A DNA stretch of 64,000 nucleotides from Bacteroidales bacterium (GTDB lineage: Bacteria; Bacteroidota; Bacteroidia; Bacteroidales; UBA932). The notes under the pieces are model-generated. The model worked only from the letters and a program-made list of their open reading frames with translations. It ran no database searches and had not been told where the DNA came from. A program made the position numbers and the translations under genes. Below, in pieces: positions 35,096 through 43,709 of this stretch (position 1 is the stretch's first letter; each line of letters starts with the position of its first letter). The stretch is taken from NCBI GenBank assembly GCA_017415715.1, contig JAFQFD010000046.1:1-64000 (forward strand), written 5' to 3'.

Positions 35096-36628
35096 ATGGA
35101 TAACTATGGACATAGGGGAACGAAGATAGCCAGGAATACGCTGATGCTGTATGTCAGGATGCTTGTCCTCATGCTCGTCGGGCTATACACCTCGCGTGTT
35201 GTCCTGGGAGCCCTCGGAGAGAACGACTTCGGCGTATACAATGTCGTTGGAGGCGTCGTGTCCATGTTCACCATAATATCCGGGGCGCTGAATTCCGCAG
35301 TCTCGAGATTCATAACCTTCGAGATGGGCAAGGGCGCTGACGCGCAGCTCAATAAAGTTTATTCTACAGCGGTGACCATCCAGCTGATCCTTGCGGCCGT
35401 CGTGGTCCTCCTTGCGGAGCCCCTCGGCCTGTGGTTCATAGACAACAAGATGACCATAGACCCGTCGAGGATCCCTGCAGCACGCTGGGTGCTGCATTTC
35501 TCCCTCCTGGCATTCGTGATAAACCTCATGAGCGTGCCGCAGATGGCTTCAATTACCGCTCATGAACATATGTCCGCATACGCATACATAGGCATCCTTG
35601 ACGGCCTTCTGAGGCTTGGAGTGGCATTCCTCATACTCCATTCTCCTATAGACAGACTTATATATTATGCGGCCCTGATGGCCGGTGTCGTGCTGATTGT
35701 GCGTCTGGCCTATGGCCTGTATTGCCGTCTGCATTTCGAAGAATGCCGGTATCGTCCTGTGTTCGACAGGCCTCTGATCAAGGAGATGTTCTCCTTTGCG
35801 GGCTGGAACTTCATAGGAGTGACCTCGGGAGTGTTGAGGGACCATGGAGGAAACATCCTGGTAAATCTGTTCTCGGGACCGGCTGTAAATGCTGCAAGAG
35901 GCGTTGCCGTGCAGCTTAACGGAGCGGTGCAGGGATTCGTGACCAACTTCATGACAGCCGTCAATCCGCAGATAACAAAGTCGTATGCGGCAGGGGAGAA
36001 GGAATACATGTTCTCTCTGGTGAGAAGGTCATCCAGAATGTCTTTCTTCCTTCTTTTCCTCATAGCCCTTCCGGTGATCTTCAATGCGGATTACCTGTTG
36101 TCAATATGGCTCAAGGAGGTGCCGGAGCATTCATCGCTCTTCGTGCAGCTCTTCCTGATTTTTGCCCTGAGCGAGTCGCTCTCCAATCCTATGATAACAG
36201 CGATGCTGGCGACAGGAAACATACGTAACTATCAGCTTGTCGTGGGTGGAATCCAACTGCTGAACCTGCCAGTGTCGTATGTATGCCTCAGGATGGGAGC
36301 GATCCCTGAAGTTACTGTAATCGTAGCAATCATAATATCACAGATATGCATGTGGGCGCGCCTGCTGATGCTCAGCAAGGCGACCGGATTCCCTGTGCTG
36401 CCTTTCCTTGAGGAAGTGTACTTCAGTGTCCTCTTCAAGGTGGTATGCGGCTCGCTGGTCGTGCCTCTGATTCTTGAGGCAGCCAAGCCGGCTGGATTCG
36501 TGGGTTTCCTGATCAGCGCATCGGTGTGCGTGCTGTGGTCTATGCTTGTGATCATGACGCTCGGGCTGCAGAGTGATGAGCGCAAGTGGCTGGTAAACAA
36601 GATTAAAGAGAAATTTGTCAGGAAATGA
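35096..36628 (+). CDS. Oligosaccharide flippase (Wzx/MOP family)
   Basis: A 510-residue polytopic protein with about 12-14 hydrophobic helices. The N-terminal RNTLMLYVRMLVLMLVGLYTS, GENDFGVYNVVGGVVSMF and FSGPAVNAARGVAVQLNGAV are typical of Bacteroidales MATE-like polysaccharide export flippases. It would move lipid-linked repeat units across the inner membrane. It heads a five-gene overlapping operon (35096-41105) with sugar-modifying and transferase genes. Confidence 0.9.
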   Translation: MDNYGHRGTKIARNTLMLYVRMLVLMLVGLYTSRVVLGALGENDFGVYNVVGGVVSMFTIISGALNSAVSRFITFEMGKGADAQLNKVYSTAVTIQLILAAVVVLLAEPLGLWFIDNKMTIDPSRIPAARWVLHFSLLAFVINLMSVPQMASITAHEHMSAYAYIGILDGLLRLGVAFLILHSPIDRLIYYAALMAGVVLIVRLAYGLYCRLHFEECRYRPVFDRPLIKEMFSFAGWNFIGVTSGVLRDHGGNILVNLFSGPAVNAARGVAVQLNGAVQGFVTNFMTAVNPQITKSYAAGEKEYMFSLVRRSSRMSFFLLFLIALPVIFNADYLLSIWLKEVPEHSSLFVQLFLIFALSESLSNPMITAMLATGNIRNYQLVVGGIQLLNLPVSYVCLRMGAIPEVTVIVAIIISQICMWARLLMLSKATGFPVLPFLEEVYFSVLFKVVCGSLVVPLILEAAKPAGFVGFLISASVCVLWSMLVIMTLGLQSDERKWLVNKIKEKFVRK

Positions 36629-37764
36629 TAAGGATATCGGATAAGTCTCTGTGCTGCGGCTGCACTGCCTGCGCCACTGCGTGTCCCGCGCAGTGCATAG
36701 TCATGCGCCGCGACCGCGAGGGATTTGACTATCCGGTAGCCAATCCGGACCTGTGCATCGGCTGCGGCAAGTGTGAGAAAGTGTGTCCGATGCTGAATCC
36801 TCCTGCTGCCTCGGCTCCTGTTGAGGTCCTGGCGGCGAGGTCCGGGGAGCATCTGGCCGGATCGTCTTCCGGTGGAGTGTTCCCGGAGCTGGCAAAGTCT
36901 GTGATCGAGGATGGGGGAGTTGTCTTCGGAGCGGTCTTCGAGAGTGACCATAAGGTTGCTCATGCCGAGGCTTCGGAATTGTCGGGGATTGAGCCGATGA
37001 GAGGCTCGAAATATGCCCAGAGCGACCTGTATTCGGCTTTTGAGGATGTAAATCAGTATCTGACGGATGGAAAGAAGGTTCTTTTTACAGGCACCCCATG
37101 CCAGGTTGCGGGCCTGAATAATTATTTGGGCAGCAATACTGAAGGATTGATGACTGTAGACTTTGCATGTCATGGCGTGCCGAGCCCGGGTCTTTGGGAG
37201 AAATATGTGAAGGCGCTCGAGGCCCGAAGCGGCGGAAGGATCAGGTCCCTGTCCTTCAGGGACAAGTCCCGCAGCTGGAGACATTACTGCTTCAGACATG
37301 ATGACGTCAGTGTGGAATATGTTGATGACCCGTATATGGCATTGTTCGTCCAGGACATGTCGTTGAGGCCATCTTGTTATAAATGTCCTTTCCGTGCAGG
37401 CAGGAAGGCGTCAGACCTGACGCTTGCCGACCTGTGGAGCGTTGCCGAGGCGGCTCCTGCATTCAATGATGACAGGGGCGCGTCAGCTGTGTTTGTCAAT
37501 ACGGCAAAGGGCAAGGCTCTGGTGCACTCTGTGAGTATGCAGTCTGTCGCTGTAAGTTCGGAGGCGGCGATGCGTGACAACGGAGGATATTCTGACCCGG
37601 CTGCGGTTCCGGAGAGGCGGGAAGAGTTCTTCAAGGGAGTCCACAGTGCATCGGACTTGATTGCATATATGAAAGGATTCGTTGTCAGAAGGCCGCTGCA
37701 TCAGAGAATATACAGAAAGGTCCGCAGGTTCCTTTCTGACATTAAGAAGAGAATTGTACGATGA
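36625..37764 (+). CDS. Coenzyme F420 hydrogenase/dehydrogenase beta-subunit-type 4Fe-4S protein
   Basis: A 379-residue protein with two 4Fe-4S sites at the N-terminus (CCGCTACATACPAQC and CIGCGKCEKVCP), then a FrhB-like N- and C-domain (SSGGVFPELAKSV, GTPCQVAGLNNYL, CHGVPSPGLWEKY, YKCPFRAGRKASDLTLADLW). In polysaccharide clusters this family occurs with pyruvyl transferases, as here, and probably performs a redox modification of sugar or lipid precursors; the reaction is not known. It overlaps both neighbours by 4 bases. Confidence 0.88.
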   Translation: MIRISDKSLCCGCTACATACPAQCIVMRRDREGFDYPVANPDLCIGCGKCEKVCPMLNPPAASAPVEVLAARSGEHLAGSSSGGVFPELAKSVIEDGGVVFGAVFESDHKVAHAEASELSGIEPMRGSKYAQSDLYSAFEDVNQYLTDGKKVLFTGTPCQVAGLNNYLGSNTEGLMTVDFACHGVPSPGLWEKYVKALEARSGGRIRSLSFRDKSRSWRHYCFRHDDVSVEYVDDPYMALFVQDMSLRPSCYKCPFRAGRKASDLTLADLWSVAEAAPAFNDDRGASAVFVNTAKGKALVHSVSMQSVAVSSEAAMRDNGGYSDPAAVPERREEFFKGVHSASDLIAYMKGFVVRRPLHQRIYRKVRRFLSDIKKRIVR

Positions 37765-38894
37765 GGATAGCTATAGTGACACTGCCTCTGCACACAAATT
37801 ACGGAGGCATTCTTCAGGCCTATGCGCTGAAGACATACTTGGAGTCCATGGGACATCAGGCCACGGTTCTGGACCGTGAGGTCAAGATGCCGCTGCCGGC
37901 CCTGTGGAAGGCCCCATTTGTCTATGCCAAGCGGGCTTTGCAGTGTCTGACCAAGGGTGCGGCAGGACCGGAAGTGTTCCGCGAGATCAGATTCCGCAGA
38001 GAGTTTCCGGCTGTTTCGGCCAATACTCAGAGGTTTGTCGACGAGATGATAGCGCCTCGTATGATCAAGAGATTCAAGGATGTCCGAGAGGACGAATACG
38101 ATGCATTCATAGTCGGCAGCGACCAGGTGTGGCGTCCGCGTTATTTCGGCCGTATAGAGGATGCGTTCCTGGATTTTGCCAGGGACTGGGATGTCCTGAG
38201 AGTGGCATACGCCGCGTCTTTCGGCACGGACCAGCTTGAATATGAATACATGCAGGTGCAGGAATGCGCGTCTCTGCTGGAGAAGTTCAACGGAGTGTCT
38301 GTCCGCGAGGATGTCGGAGTGCAGATGTGCCAGGAGTGGTTTGACTGTGAGACTGCAGTGCAGGTGCTTGATCCGGTGATGCTTGTGGATGCCTCTGTGT
38401 ATAAGGCCATGGCCGCTTCAGTGAAGGAGCATCCGGCAGAAGGCAAGCTTGTGACATATATACTGGACAAGTCGAAGGAGAAGGCTAATGTCCTTGATTT
38501 CATGGTGCGCGTTTCGGGACTTCAGGTTCATGACCTCTCTCCGGTGACAGAAAGGTCTCTGCCTTTGGCGGAGCGTGTCGTGCCGCCTCTGGAGGCCTGG
38601 CTGGCGGGTTTTGCCGATGCGGGATTTGTAGTTACGGATTCGTTCCACGGATGCGTGCTGTCTATCCTGCTCCATAAGCCTTTCGTGGCTGTGGGCAATT
38701 CGATGAGAGGAATGGCGAGGCTGCAGTCGCTGCTGGTTCGATTCGGCCTGGACATGAGGCTGGTGCACGGCATAGATCCGGAGGATGACGGGGAGTTCTT
38801 CCTGTCGCAGCCGGACTGGGACGCTGTCGATGCGGTGCTGGCAGAAGAAAGAATCAAATCCGGAAGCTTCCTGAGTGAGGCTCTCCGCAAATGA
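37761..38894 (+). CDS. Polysaccharide pyruvyl transferase family protein
   Basis: A 377-residue protein beginning MRIAIVTLPLHTNYGGILQ, the classic PS_pyruv_trans start, with IVGSDQVWRPRYF, SVREDVGVQ and the C-terminal VTDSFHGCVLSILLHKPFV. Family members transfer pyruvate from PEP to sugars in exopolysaccharide, adding negative charge; others have related roles. It is coupled to the Fe-S gene upstream and lies 7 bases before a GT2. Confidence 0.9.
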   Translation: MRIAIVTLPLHTNYGGILQAYALKTYLESMGHQATVLDREVKMPLPALWKAPFVYAKRALQCLTKGAAGPEVFREIRFRREFPAVSANTQRFVDEMIAPRMIKRFKDVREDEYDAFIVGSDQVWRPRYFGRIEDAFLDFARDWDVLRVAYAASFGTDQLEYEYMQVQECASLLEKFNGVSVREDVGVQMCQEWFDCETAVQVLDPVMLVDASVYKAMAASVKEHPAEGKLVTYILDKSKEKANVLDFMVRVSGLQVHDLSPVTERSLPLAERVVPPLEAWLAGFADAGFVVTDSFHGCVLSILLHKPFVAVGNSMRGMARLQSLLVRFGLDMRLVHGIDPEDDGEFFLSQPDWDAVDAVLAEERIKSGSFLSEALRK

Positions 38895-38901
38895 TAAAGT
38901 T

Positions 38902-39927
38902 ATGGATAAGAGCAGATTAAGTATCATTGTCCCCGTGTACAACGCGGAGGAATATCTTGACAGATGCATAAACAGCATTCTTGATCAGGATTTCACCTCG
39001 TATGAGGTCATCCTCGTGGATGACGGAAGCACGGACTCCTCTTCGCTGATATGCGACAGGTATTCCTCTACTGATCCCCGTTTCAGGACATTGCATAAGC
39101 CCAACGGGGGAGTAAGCTCTGCCCGAAATGCCGGTCTGGAGCTTGCCAAGGGCGAATACATCATGTTCCTTGACTCCGATGATGCTCTGCTTCCGTTCGC
39201 GCTGGACGACATGATTGATGTCGTTGCTGGCGATGACATGGTCATCGGCGGATACGCGGCCTTTGTGGGAAACATTCCGGTAAAGGACGTTCGTCCGGCA
39301 CTGACAAAGACCTACAGGGGAGCGGACTATCCACTGTTCTTCCAGGACAACATAAGACGCAACTGCGAAATGCTTGACGCCCCGTGGGCCAAGCTTTTCA
39401 AGCGCAAGGCCATAGGCGATGTCAGGTTCAATGAGAGTCTCCACTATGCCGAAGACAAGCTTTTCGTCTTCACGGTCATGTCGAGATGTTCGTCCATAAT
39501 GACATTTTCGGGTGCCGTATATGGATATTATATGCGTCCGGGCTCTCTGGGAAGCGATATTTCTTCTGACAGGCACATTCAGCAGCTGCAGATTTTCCTG
39601 CCGCTTTATGTGGAGGTCATAGAAGCCTTGAAGGAGCGCTGCCCTAATACAAAAAGCGTCCTGACTCTATATCGCAAGGAAGTGATAGGCAGGTATATAT
39701 GTCGCCTGCTGAACCTTTATGCCAGAAGAAGCACAGATATGCTTACCAAGGAAAACATTGCCTTGTTATATAAATATATGGATGCCGACCCCGGCCTTGG
39801 CATATTCTCCATCAGGGCAGGACAGGTGGTAAACCTGATTCTATATAAGATAGGCAAGCCTGGCTTTACTGTGAAAGTATATAAGGTGACCTCGTTTTTT
39901 GCAACTATATTCCGCAAGAGGAAATGA
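38902..39927 (+). CDS. Family 2 glycosyltransferase
   Basis: A 341-residue GT-A enzyme: SIIVPVYNAEEYLDRCINSI, VDDGSTDSS, GVSSARNAGLELAKG and the metal-binding FLDSDD. Such enzymes transfer sugars from nucleotide donors to the growing lipid-linked unit. The start at 38902 is used because the reading frame upstream overlaps the previous gene; 7 bases separate the stop and start. Confidence 0.92.
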   Translation: MDKSRLSIIVPVYNAEEYLDRCINSILDQDFTSYEVILVDDGSTDSSSLICDRYSSTDPRFRTLHKPNGGVSSARNAGLELAKGEYIMFLDSDDALLPFALDDMIDVVAGDDMVIGGYAAFVGNIPVKDVRPALTKTYRGADYPLFFQDNIRRNCEMLDAPWAKLFKRKAIGDVRFNESLHYAEDKLFVFTVMSRCSSIMTFSGAVYGYYMRPGSLGSDISSDRHIQQLQIFLPLYVEVIEALKERCPNTKSVLTLYRKEVIGRYICRLLNLYARRSTDMLTKENIALLYKYMDADPGLGIFSIRAGQVVNLILYKIGKPGFTVKVYKVTSFFATIFRKRK

Positions 39928-41105
39928 TGAAGATAGCCGTCATATTCGAGAGCAGTCCGTTCGACAGGAAGGGGCTCTTCAATGCCGTGCATGAGCGCGT
40001 GCGCCATCTGCTTGCAGAAGGCGGCTGCACCATTGATGCATATTGCGTCCACAGCAGGGACAATGCCTTCACCCGCAAGGTCCGTCACACTCCTGAGACT
40101 CCTTCTGTGGACCATGTTACGATTGACGGCATCAGGTATGAAATGATGTGGTACAGGTTCTCCGTCGTGGATCATGTGCTGGTTGAGAAGATGCATCGCA
40201 GGCCGCTCTTATTCAAGAGTTTAGTGCGACGTGTCGTGGATAGGCTCCAGGGCTATGATGTGATCATTGGCCACTCGTTCACAGGTTCATATATTGCCTA
40301 TATGGCCCATTGCATCTATGGTACCATCTTCTTTGCAAACTGGCACGGGTCAGATGTCCATACACATCCGTGGCGTCTGCCTATGATGCTGGATGACACG
40401 CGTAAGATAATGAAGAATGCAGCCTGCAACTTCTTTGTCAGCAAGGCGTTGAAGGATTTTTCCGACAAGATCGTTGCAGATGCGCCTAAGGAGGTTTTAT
40501 ATAATGGAGTATCTGACTCGTTTGTGAGATTCCCAGACGCTGAGCGTGCTGCAGTGCGTAAGAGATTCGGTGTGACAGAAGGAGATAAGTCAGTGTCATT
40601 TGCTGGCAGTCTTGTTTCAGTCAAGAATGTCCGCGTGCTGGCTCCTCTTTTCAGGAAGATATGTGAGCGTTTTGACGGAAGTGTCAAGTTCCTGATTGCC
40701 GGAGATGGCAAACTGCGTTCATCAGTTGAGGCCGACATGTCTGCAGCCGGGCTTGACGTGAGCTTCCTTGGCAATCTTGGTCCTGAGGAAATGCCTGCAT
40801 TCATGAACAGCACCGATGTCCTTGTGCTCCCTAGTCTGAACGAAGGCCTCCCGCTGGTCTGCGCCGAGGCCCTGCGCTGTGGCGCAAACGCCGCCGGCTC
40901 CGACGTCGGAGGCATTCCTGAAGTGATCGGTGCAGAAAACGTCTTCCCGCTCGGCCCCGGCTTCACCGATGCCCTGGCCGACAGAGTCGTCCAGATGCTT
41001 CAGGGCAATGTCCTCCAGCAGGTCCCGTCAGAACTGGACTGGTCGGCAACCGCCTCAAAAGAACACCGCATCCTTTGGAAGCTTCAGGCTTTTGGGGAGG
41101 GGTGA
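39924..41105 (+). CDS. Family 4 glycosyltransferase
   Basis: A 393-residue GT-B enzyme. The N-terminal domain has VIFESSPFDRKGL and NWHGSDVHTHPWRLP; the C-terminal domain has FAGSLVSVKNVRVLAPLF, LIAGDGKLRS and the donor-binding LNEGLPLVCAEALRCG (E-x7-E). It is the last gene of the cluster, overlapping the GT2 by 4 bases; its last 51 bases also code, on the opposite strand, for the end of the RluA-type gene. Confidence 0.9.
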   Translation: MMKIAVIFESSPFDRKGLFNAVHERVRHLLAEGGCTIDAYCVHSRDNAFTRKVRHTPETPSVDHVTIDGIRYEMMWYRFSVVDHVLVEKMHRRPLLFKSLVRRVVDRLQGYDVIIGHSFTGSYIAYMAHCIYGTIFFANWHGSDVHTHPWRLPMMLDDTRKIMKNAACNFFVSKALKDFSDKIVADAPKEVLYNGVSDSFVRFPDAERAAVRKRFGVTEGDKSVSFAGSLVSVKNVRVLAPLFRKICERFDGSVKFLIAGDGKLRSSVEADMSAAGLDVSFLGNLGPEEMPAFMNSTDVLVLPSLNEGLPLVCAEALRCGANAAGSDVGGIPEVIGAENVFPLGPGFTDALADRVVQMLQGNVLQQVPSELDWSATASKEHRILWKLQAFGEG

Positions 41106-41759
41106 GGTGAATTTCATGACTTTGCCGGTCCATGGGTGGATGAATGACAGTCTGTGGGCATGGAGGGCGAGGCGTCCGAACGGATTGGTCTGAGCGCCGT
41201 ATTTCTTGTCTCCTGCTATGGGGTGTCCTATCCATTCCGAGTGTGACCTGATCTGGTTTTTCCTGCCTGTCTCCAGCTCGAATTCCACATTTGTATATGC
41301 TTGCCCCTCAATGCTGAAGCGCTTGAGCGTGATGCAGTGGGTGGATGCGAACTGCCAACCCTTGCGAGGCGGCCTTTCAGGCGTGTCGCCCTCGCGCAGG
41401 GCAAAGCTGTGCACCTTCATGGACTTCGGGCTTTCATATAGCCATGACTCTATCCATCCTTCCTCGTCCTCGATGTTGCCCTCGAGGGTCGCCAGGTATT
41501 TGCGCTCCTGCACCGCCTCGTCCCAGTTCTCCTGCAGGGCCTGCTTGGTGTCCTGATCCTTGGCGAAGACGAGCAGTCCGGAGGTGTCGCGGTCCAGCCT
41601 GTGGACTATGAACACTCTGCAGTAGTCGTTGAGGATGGAATATGCCGTCACGTCGTCCTTCTTGCCGGTCGACATGCTGAGAAGGCCGGACGGCTTGTCA
41701 ACGACGATCAGCCACTGGTCTTCATATACTATTTCAAGCTTCTTGCTCTTTGCTTTCAT
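41055..41759 (-). CDS. RluA-family pseudouridine synthase
   Basis: A 234-residue enzyme isomerising uridines in rRNA or tRNA. VVDKPSGLLSMSTG, the catalytic HRLDRDTSGLLVFAK, and the C-terminal NQIRSHSEWIGHPIAGDKKYG identify the RluA family; no S4 domain is present. The ATG at 41759 lies 6 bases after a TACTTTTG box (41773-41766), so the message is likely leaderless. Target site cannot be named from sequence. Confidence 0.9.
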   Translation of the reverse strand: MKAKSKKLEIVYEDQWLIVVDKPSGLLSMSTGKKDDVTAYSILNDYCRVFIVHRLDRDTSGLLVFAKDQDTKQALQENWDEAVQERKYLATLEGNIEDEEGWIESWLYESPKSMKVHSFALREGDTPERPPRKGWQFASTHCITLKRFSIEGQAYTNVEFELETGRKNQIRSHSEWIGHPIAGDKKYGAQTNPFGRLALHAHRLSFIHPWTGKVMKFTSPLPKSLKLPKDAVFF

Positions 41760-41765
41760 ACTCTG

Positions 41766-41792
41766 CAAAAGTAATAATTTTAATTATCTTTG
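41766..41792. promoter_or_regulatory. Back-to-back -7 boxes for the RluA-type and HsdR_N-type genes
   Basis: Minus strand TACTTTTG at 41773-41766 and plus strand TATCTTTG at 41785-41792. Start codons follow at 6 and 4 bases, which leaves no room for 5' leaders. Confidence 0.6.
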
Positions 41793-41796
41793 CAGA

Positions 41797-42198
41797 ATGA
41801 ATGACAGGAAAACCATATGGGATCCGCTCAGGAAGAAGGAAGTCGCTCTGACTCCCGAGGAGAGGGTGAGGCAGTGGTTCATAGGAGTGCTGGCAAATCA
41901 GATGGAAGTGCCGATGCATATGATGATGAGCGAGGCCGGCTTCCGTCTCGGAGGGAAGCAGTTCAGGGCCGACATCATTGTCTATGACCGCAAGACCGCC
42001 CCGCTGATCGTCGTCGAGTGCAAGAGGCCTGAGGTAGAGCTGACACAGGAAGTCCTTGACCAGGCGATAAGATACAACATGGTTCTCAATGTCAGGATGA
42101 TAATTATAACCAACGGCACCAGGACCTTCATCCTCGAAAGGGGCGAGGAGGGCTACAGGTGCACGGGGAATGTTCCTAAATATACAGATCTGTTATAA
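41797..42198 (+). CDS. Stand-alone HsdR N-terminal-like PD-(D/E)XK protein
   Basis: A 133-residue protein that matches the type I restriction enzyme R subunit N-terminal domain family (HSDR_N_2): MNDRKTIWDPLRKKEVALTP, RFRADIIVYDR and VVECKRPEV give the D...ExK nuclease core, followed by AIRYNMVLNVRMIIITNG. No helicase, HsdM or HsdS gene is near, so it is not a restriction subunit here; the family is common as a single gene in Bacteroidales. It overlaps cca by 1 base (TAATG). Confidence 0.85.
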   Translation: MNDRKTIWDPLRKKEVALTPEERVRQWFIGVLANQMEVPMHMMMSEAGFRLGGKQFRADIIVYDRKTAPLIVVECKRPEVELTQEVLDQAIRYNMVLNVRMIIITNGTRTFILERGEEGYRCTGNVPKYTDLL

Positions 42199-43709
42199 TG
42201 CAACCGACTATCACTCAGGGCTTTCTTGAGCATGAAATATTTGGCATCGTTTCGGATGTGGCGGCTTCCATGGGCGTACGCGCATTCGTCATCGGGGGAT
42301 ATGTGCGCGACTGCTTCCTCGGAAGGCAGAGCAAGGACATAGACATCGTTGTGGAGGGAAGCGGCATCGAGCTCGCCGAGGCTGTAGGAGCCAAGGTCCG
42401 CAGCAATGTGTCCGTGTTCAAGAATTATGGCACGGCGATGCTGCGCTTCAAGGGCATCGAAGTGGAGTTCGTCGGAGCGAGGAAGGAGTCATACAACAGG
42501 GACTCCAGGAAGCCTGTCGTCGAGGACGGCACACTGCAGGAGGACCAGATGCGCCGTGACTTCACCATCAATGCTATGGCCTTCAGCCTCCAGAAAGAGG
42601 ACTATGGAGCTCTTGTCGATCCGTTCGGTGGCATAAGGGACCTGGCCGCAGGCATAATAAGGACTCCGCTTGATCCTGATGTCACGTTCAGCGACGATCC
42701 TCTCAGGATGGTGAGGGCGATAAGGTTTGTGACCAGACTCAGCACAGAAGAGAATCAATTCAAGATCGTTCCTGAGGCATTGGAGTCGATCCGAAGAAAC
42801 CGCGGCAGGATGGAGATCCTGTCAAAGGAAAGGATCGTGGAAGAACTGAACAAGATGCTTGTCAGCGAGAAGCCTTCCATAGGATTCAGGCTCCTTGACG
42901 AGACCGGTCTGCTGGATATGATCCTGCCTCAGCTCTCCAAGCTCAAGGGTGTGGAGACAGTAGAGGGCAAAGGCCATAAGGAGAATTTCTCGCATACTCT
43001 TGAAGTGCTTGACAATGTGGCCGTTGCCGAGATCGAGGCAATATCCGCAGGTCAGCTCAAGGATTTCGTGTTCGAGGACGGAGAGGAGGTCGCAAAGGTC
43101 CGCACTGAGCCTAACGTATGGCTCCGCTGGGCGGCTCTGCTGCATGATATCGCCAAGCCTGCGACCAAGAGGTATGACCCGGCTCTCGGATGGACATTCC
43201 ATGGCCACGAAGTCGTAGGAGCCAAATGGATACCGAGGATATTCCAGAGCCTCAAGATGCCTCTCAACGAGAAGATGAAATATGTGCAGAAGCTGGTGAA
43301 CCTGCATCTGCGTCCGATCGCTCTTGTGACTGACGAGGTGACGGATTCTGCAGTCCGCAGGCTCCTTTTCGATGCGGGCAATGACATAGATGACCTCATG
43401 CTCCTCTGCAATGCGGACATCACGTCTAAGAATCCTCGCAAGGTGGCTAGGCTCAAGGCGAACTTCGAGCTGGTGAAGACCAAGCTGGTAGAGGTCGAGG
43501 CCAAGGACGCCATCCGCAATTTCAAGAATCCGATAACAGGTGACTATGTCATGGACCTCTTCGGCATAGAGCCGAGCAATGTGATAGGCCAGCTCAAGGA
43601 GAAGGTGAAGAATGCCATCCTGGATGGTGAGATTGAGAATACTTTCGAGGCGGCGGACGCCTACATGAGGGCGAGGGCTGCCGAGATGGGCATGTTTCCG
43701 GTGAAGTGA
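42198..43709 (+). CDS. cca: CCA-adding tRNA nucleotidyltransferase/poly(A) polymerase with HD domain
   Basis: A 503-residue class II nucleotidyltransferase: VIGGYVRDCFLGRQSKDIDI with the catalytic DxD, VEFVGARKESY, EDQMRRDFTINAMAFSL, then the RNA-binding helical part and an HD domain (LRWAALLHDIAKP, TFHGHE). The tRNA-Phe in this window lacks an encoded CCA, consistent with need for the enzyme. The stop overlaps the GTG start of the recombinase gene. Confidence 0.92.
   Translation: MQPTITQGFLEHEIFGIVSDVAASMGVRAFVIGGYVRDCFLGRQSKDIDIVVEGSGIELAEAVGAKVRSNVSVFKNYGTAMLRFKGIEVEFVGARKESYNRDSRKPVVEDGTLQEDQMRRDFTINAMAFSLQKEDYGALVDPFGGIRDLAAGIIRTPLDPDVTFSDDPLRMVRAIRFVTRLSTEENQFKIVPEALESIRRNRGRMEILSKERIVEELNKMLVSEKPSIGFRLLDETGLLDMILPQLSKLKGVETVEGKGHKENFSHTLEVLDNVAVAEIEAISAGQLKDFVFEDGEEVAKVRTEPNVWLRWAALLHDIAKPATKRYDPALGWTFHGHEVVGAKWIPRIFQSLKMPLNEKMKYVQKLVNLHLRPIALVTDEVTDSAVRRLLFDAGNDIDDLMLLCNADITSKNPRKVARLKANFELVKTKLVEVEAKDAIRNFKNPITGDYVMDLFGIEPSNVIGQLKEKVKNAILDGEIENTFEAADAYMRARAAEMGMFPVK

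Noticed and set aside
41797-42198. Type I restriction system
   Set aside because: Only the small nuclease-like domain is present; no helicase part, HsdM or HsdS nearby.
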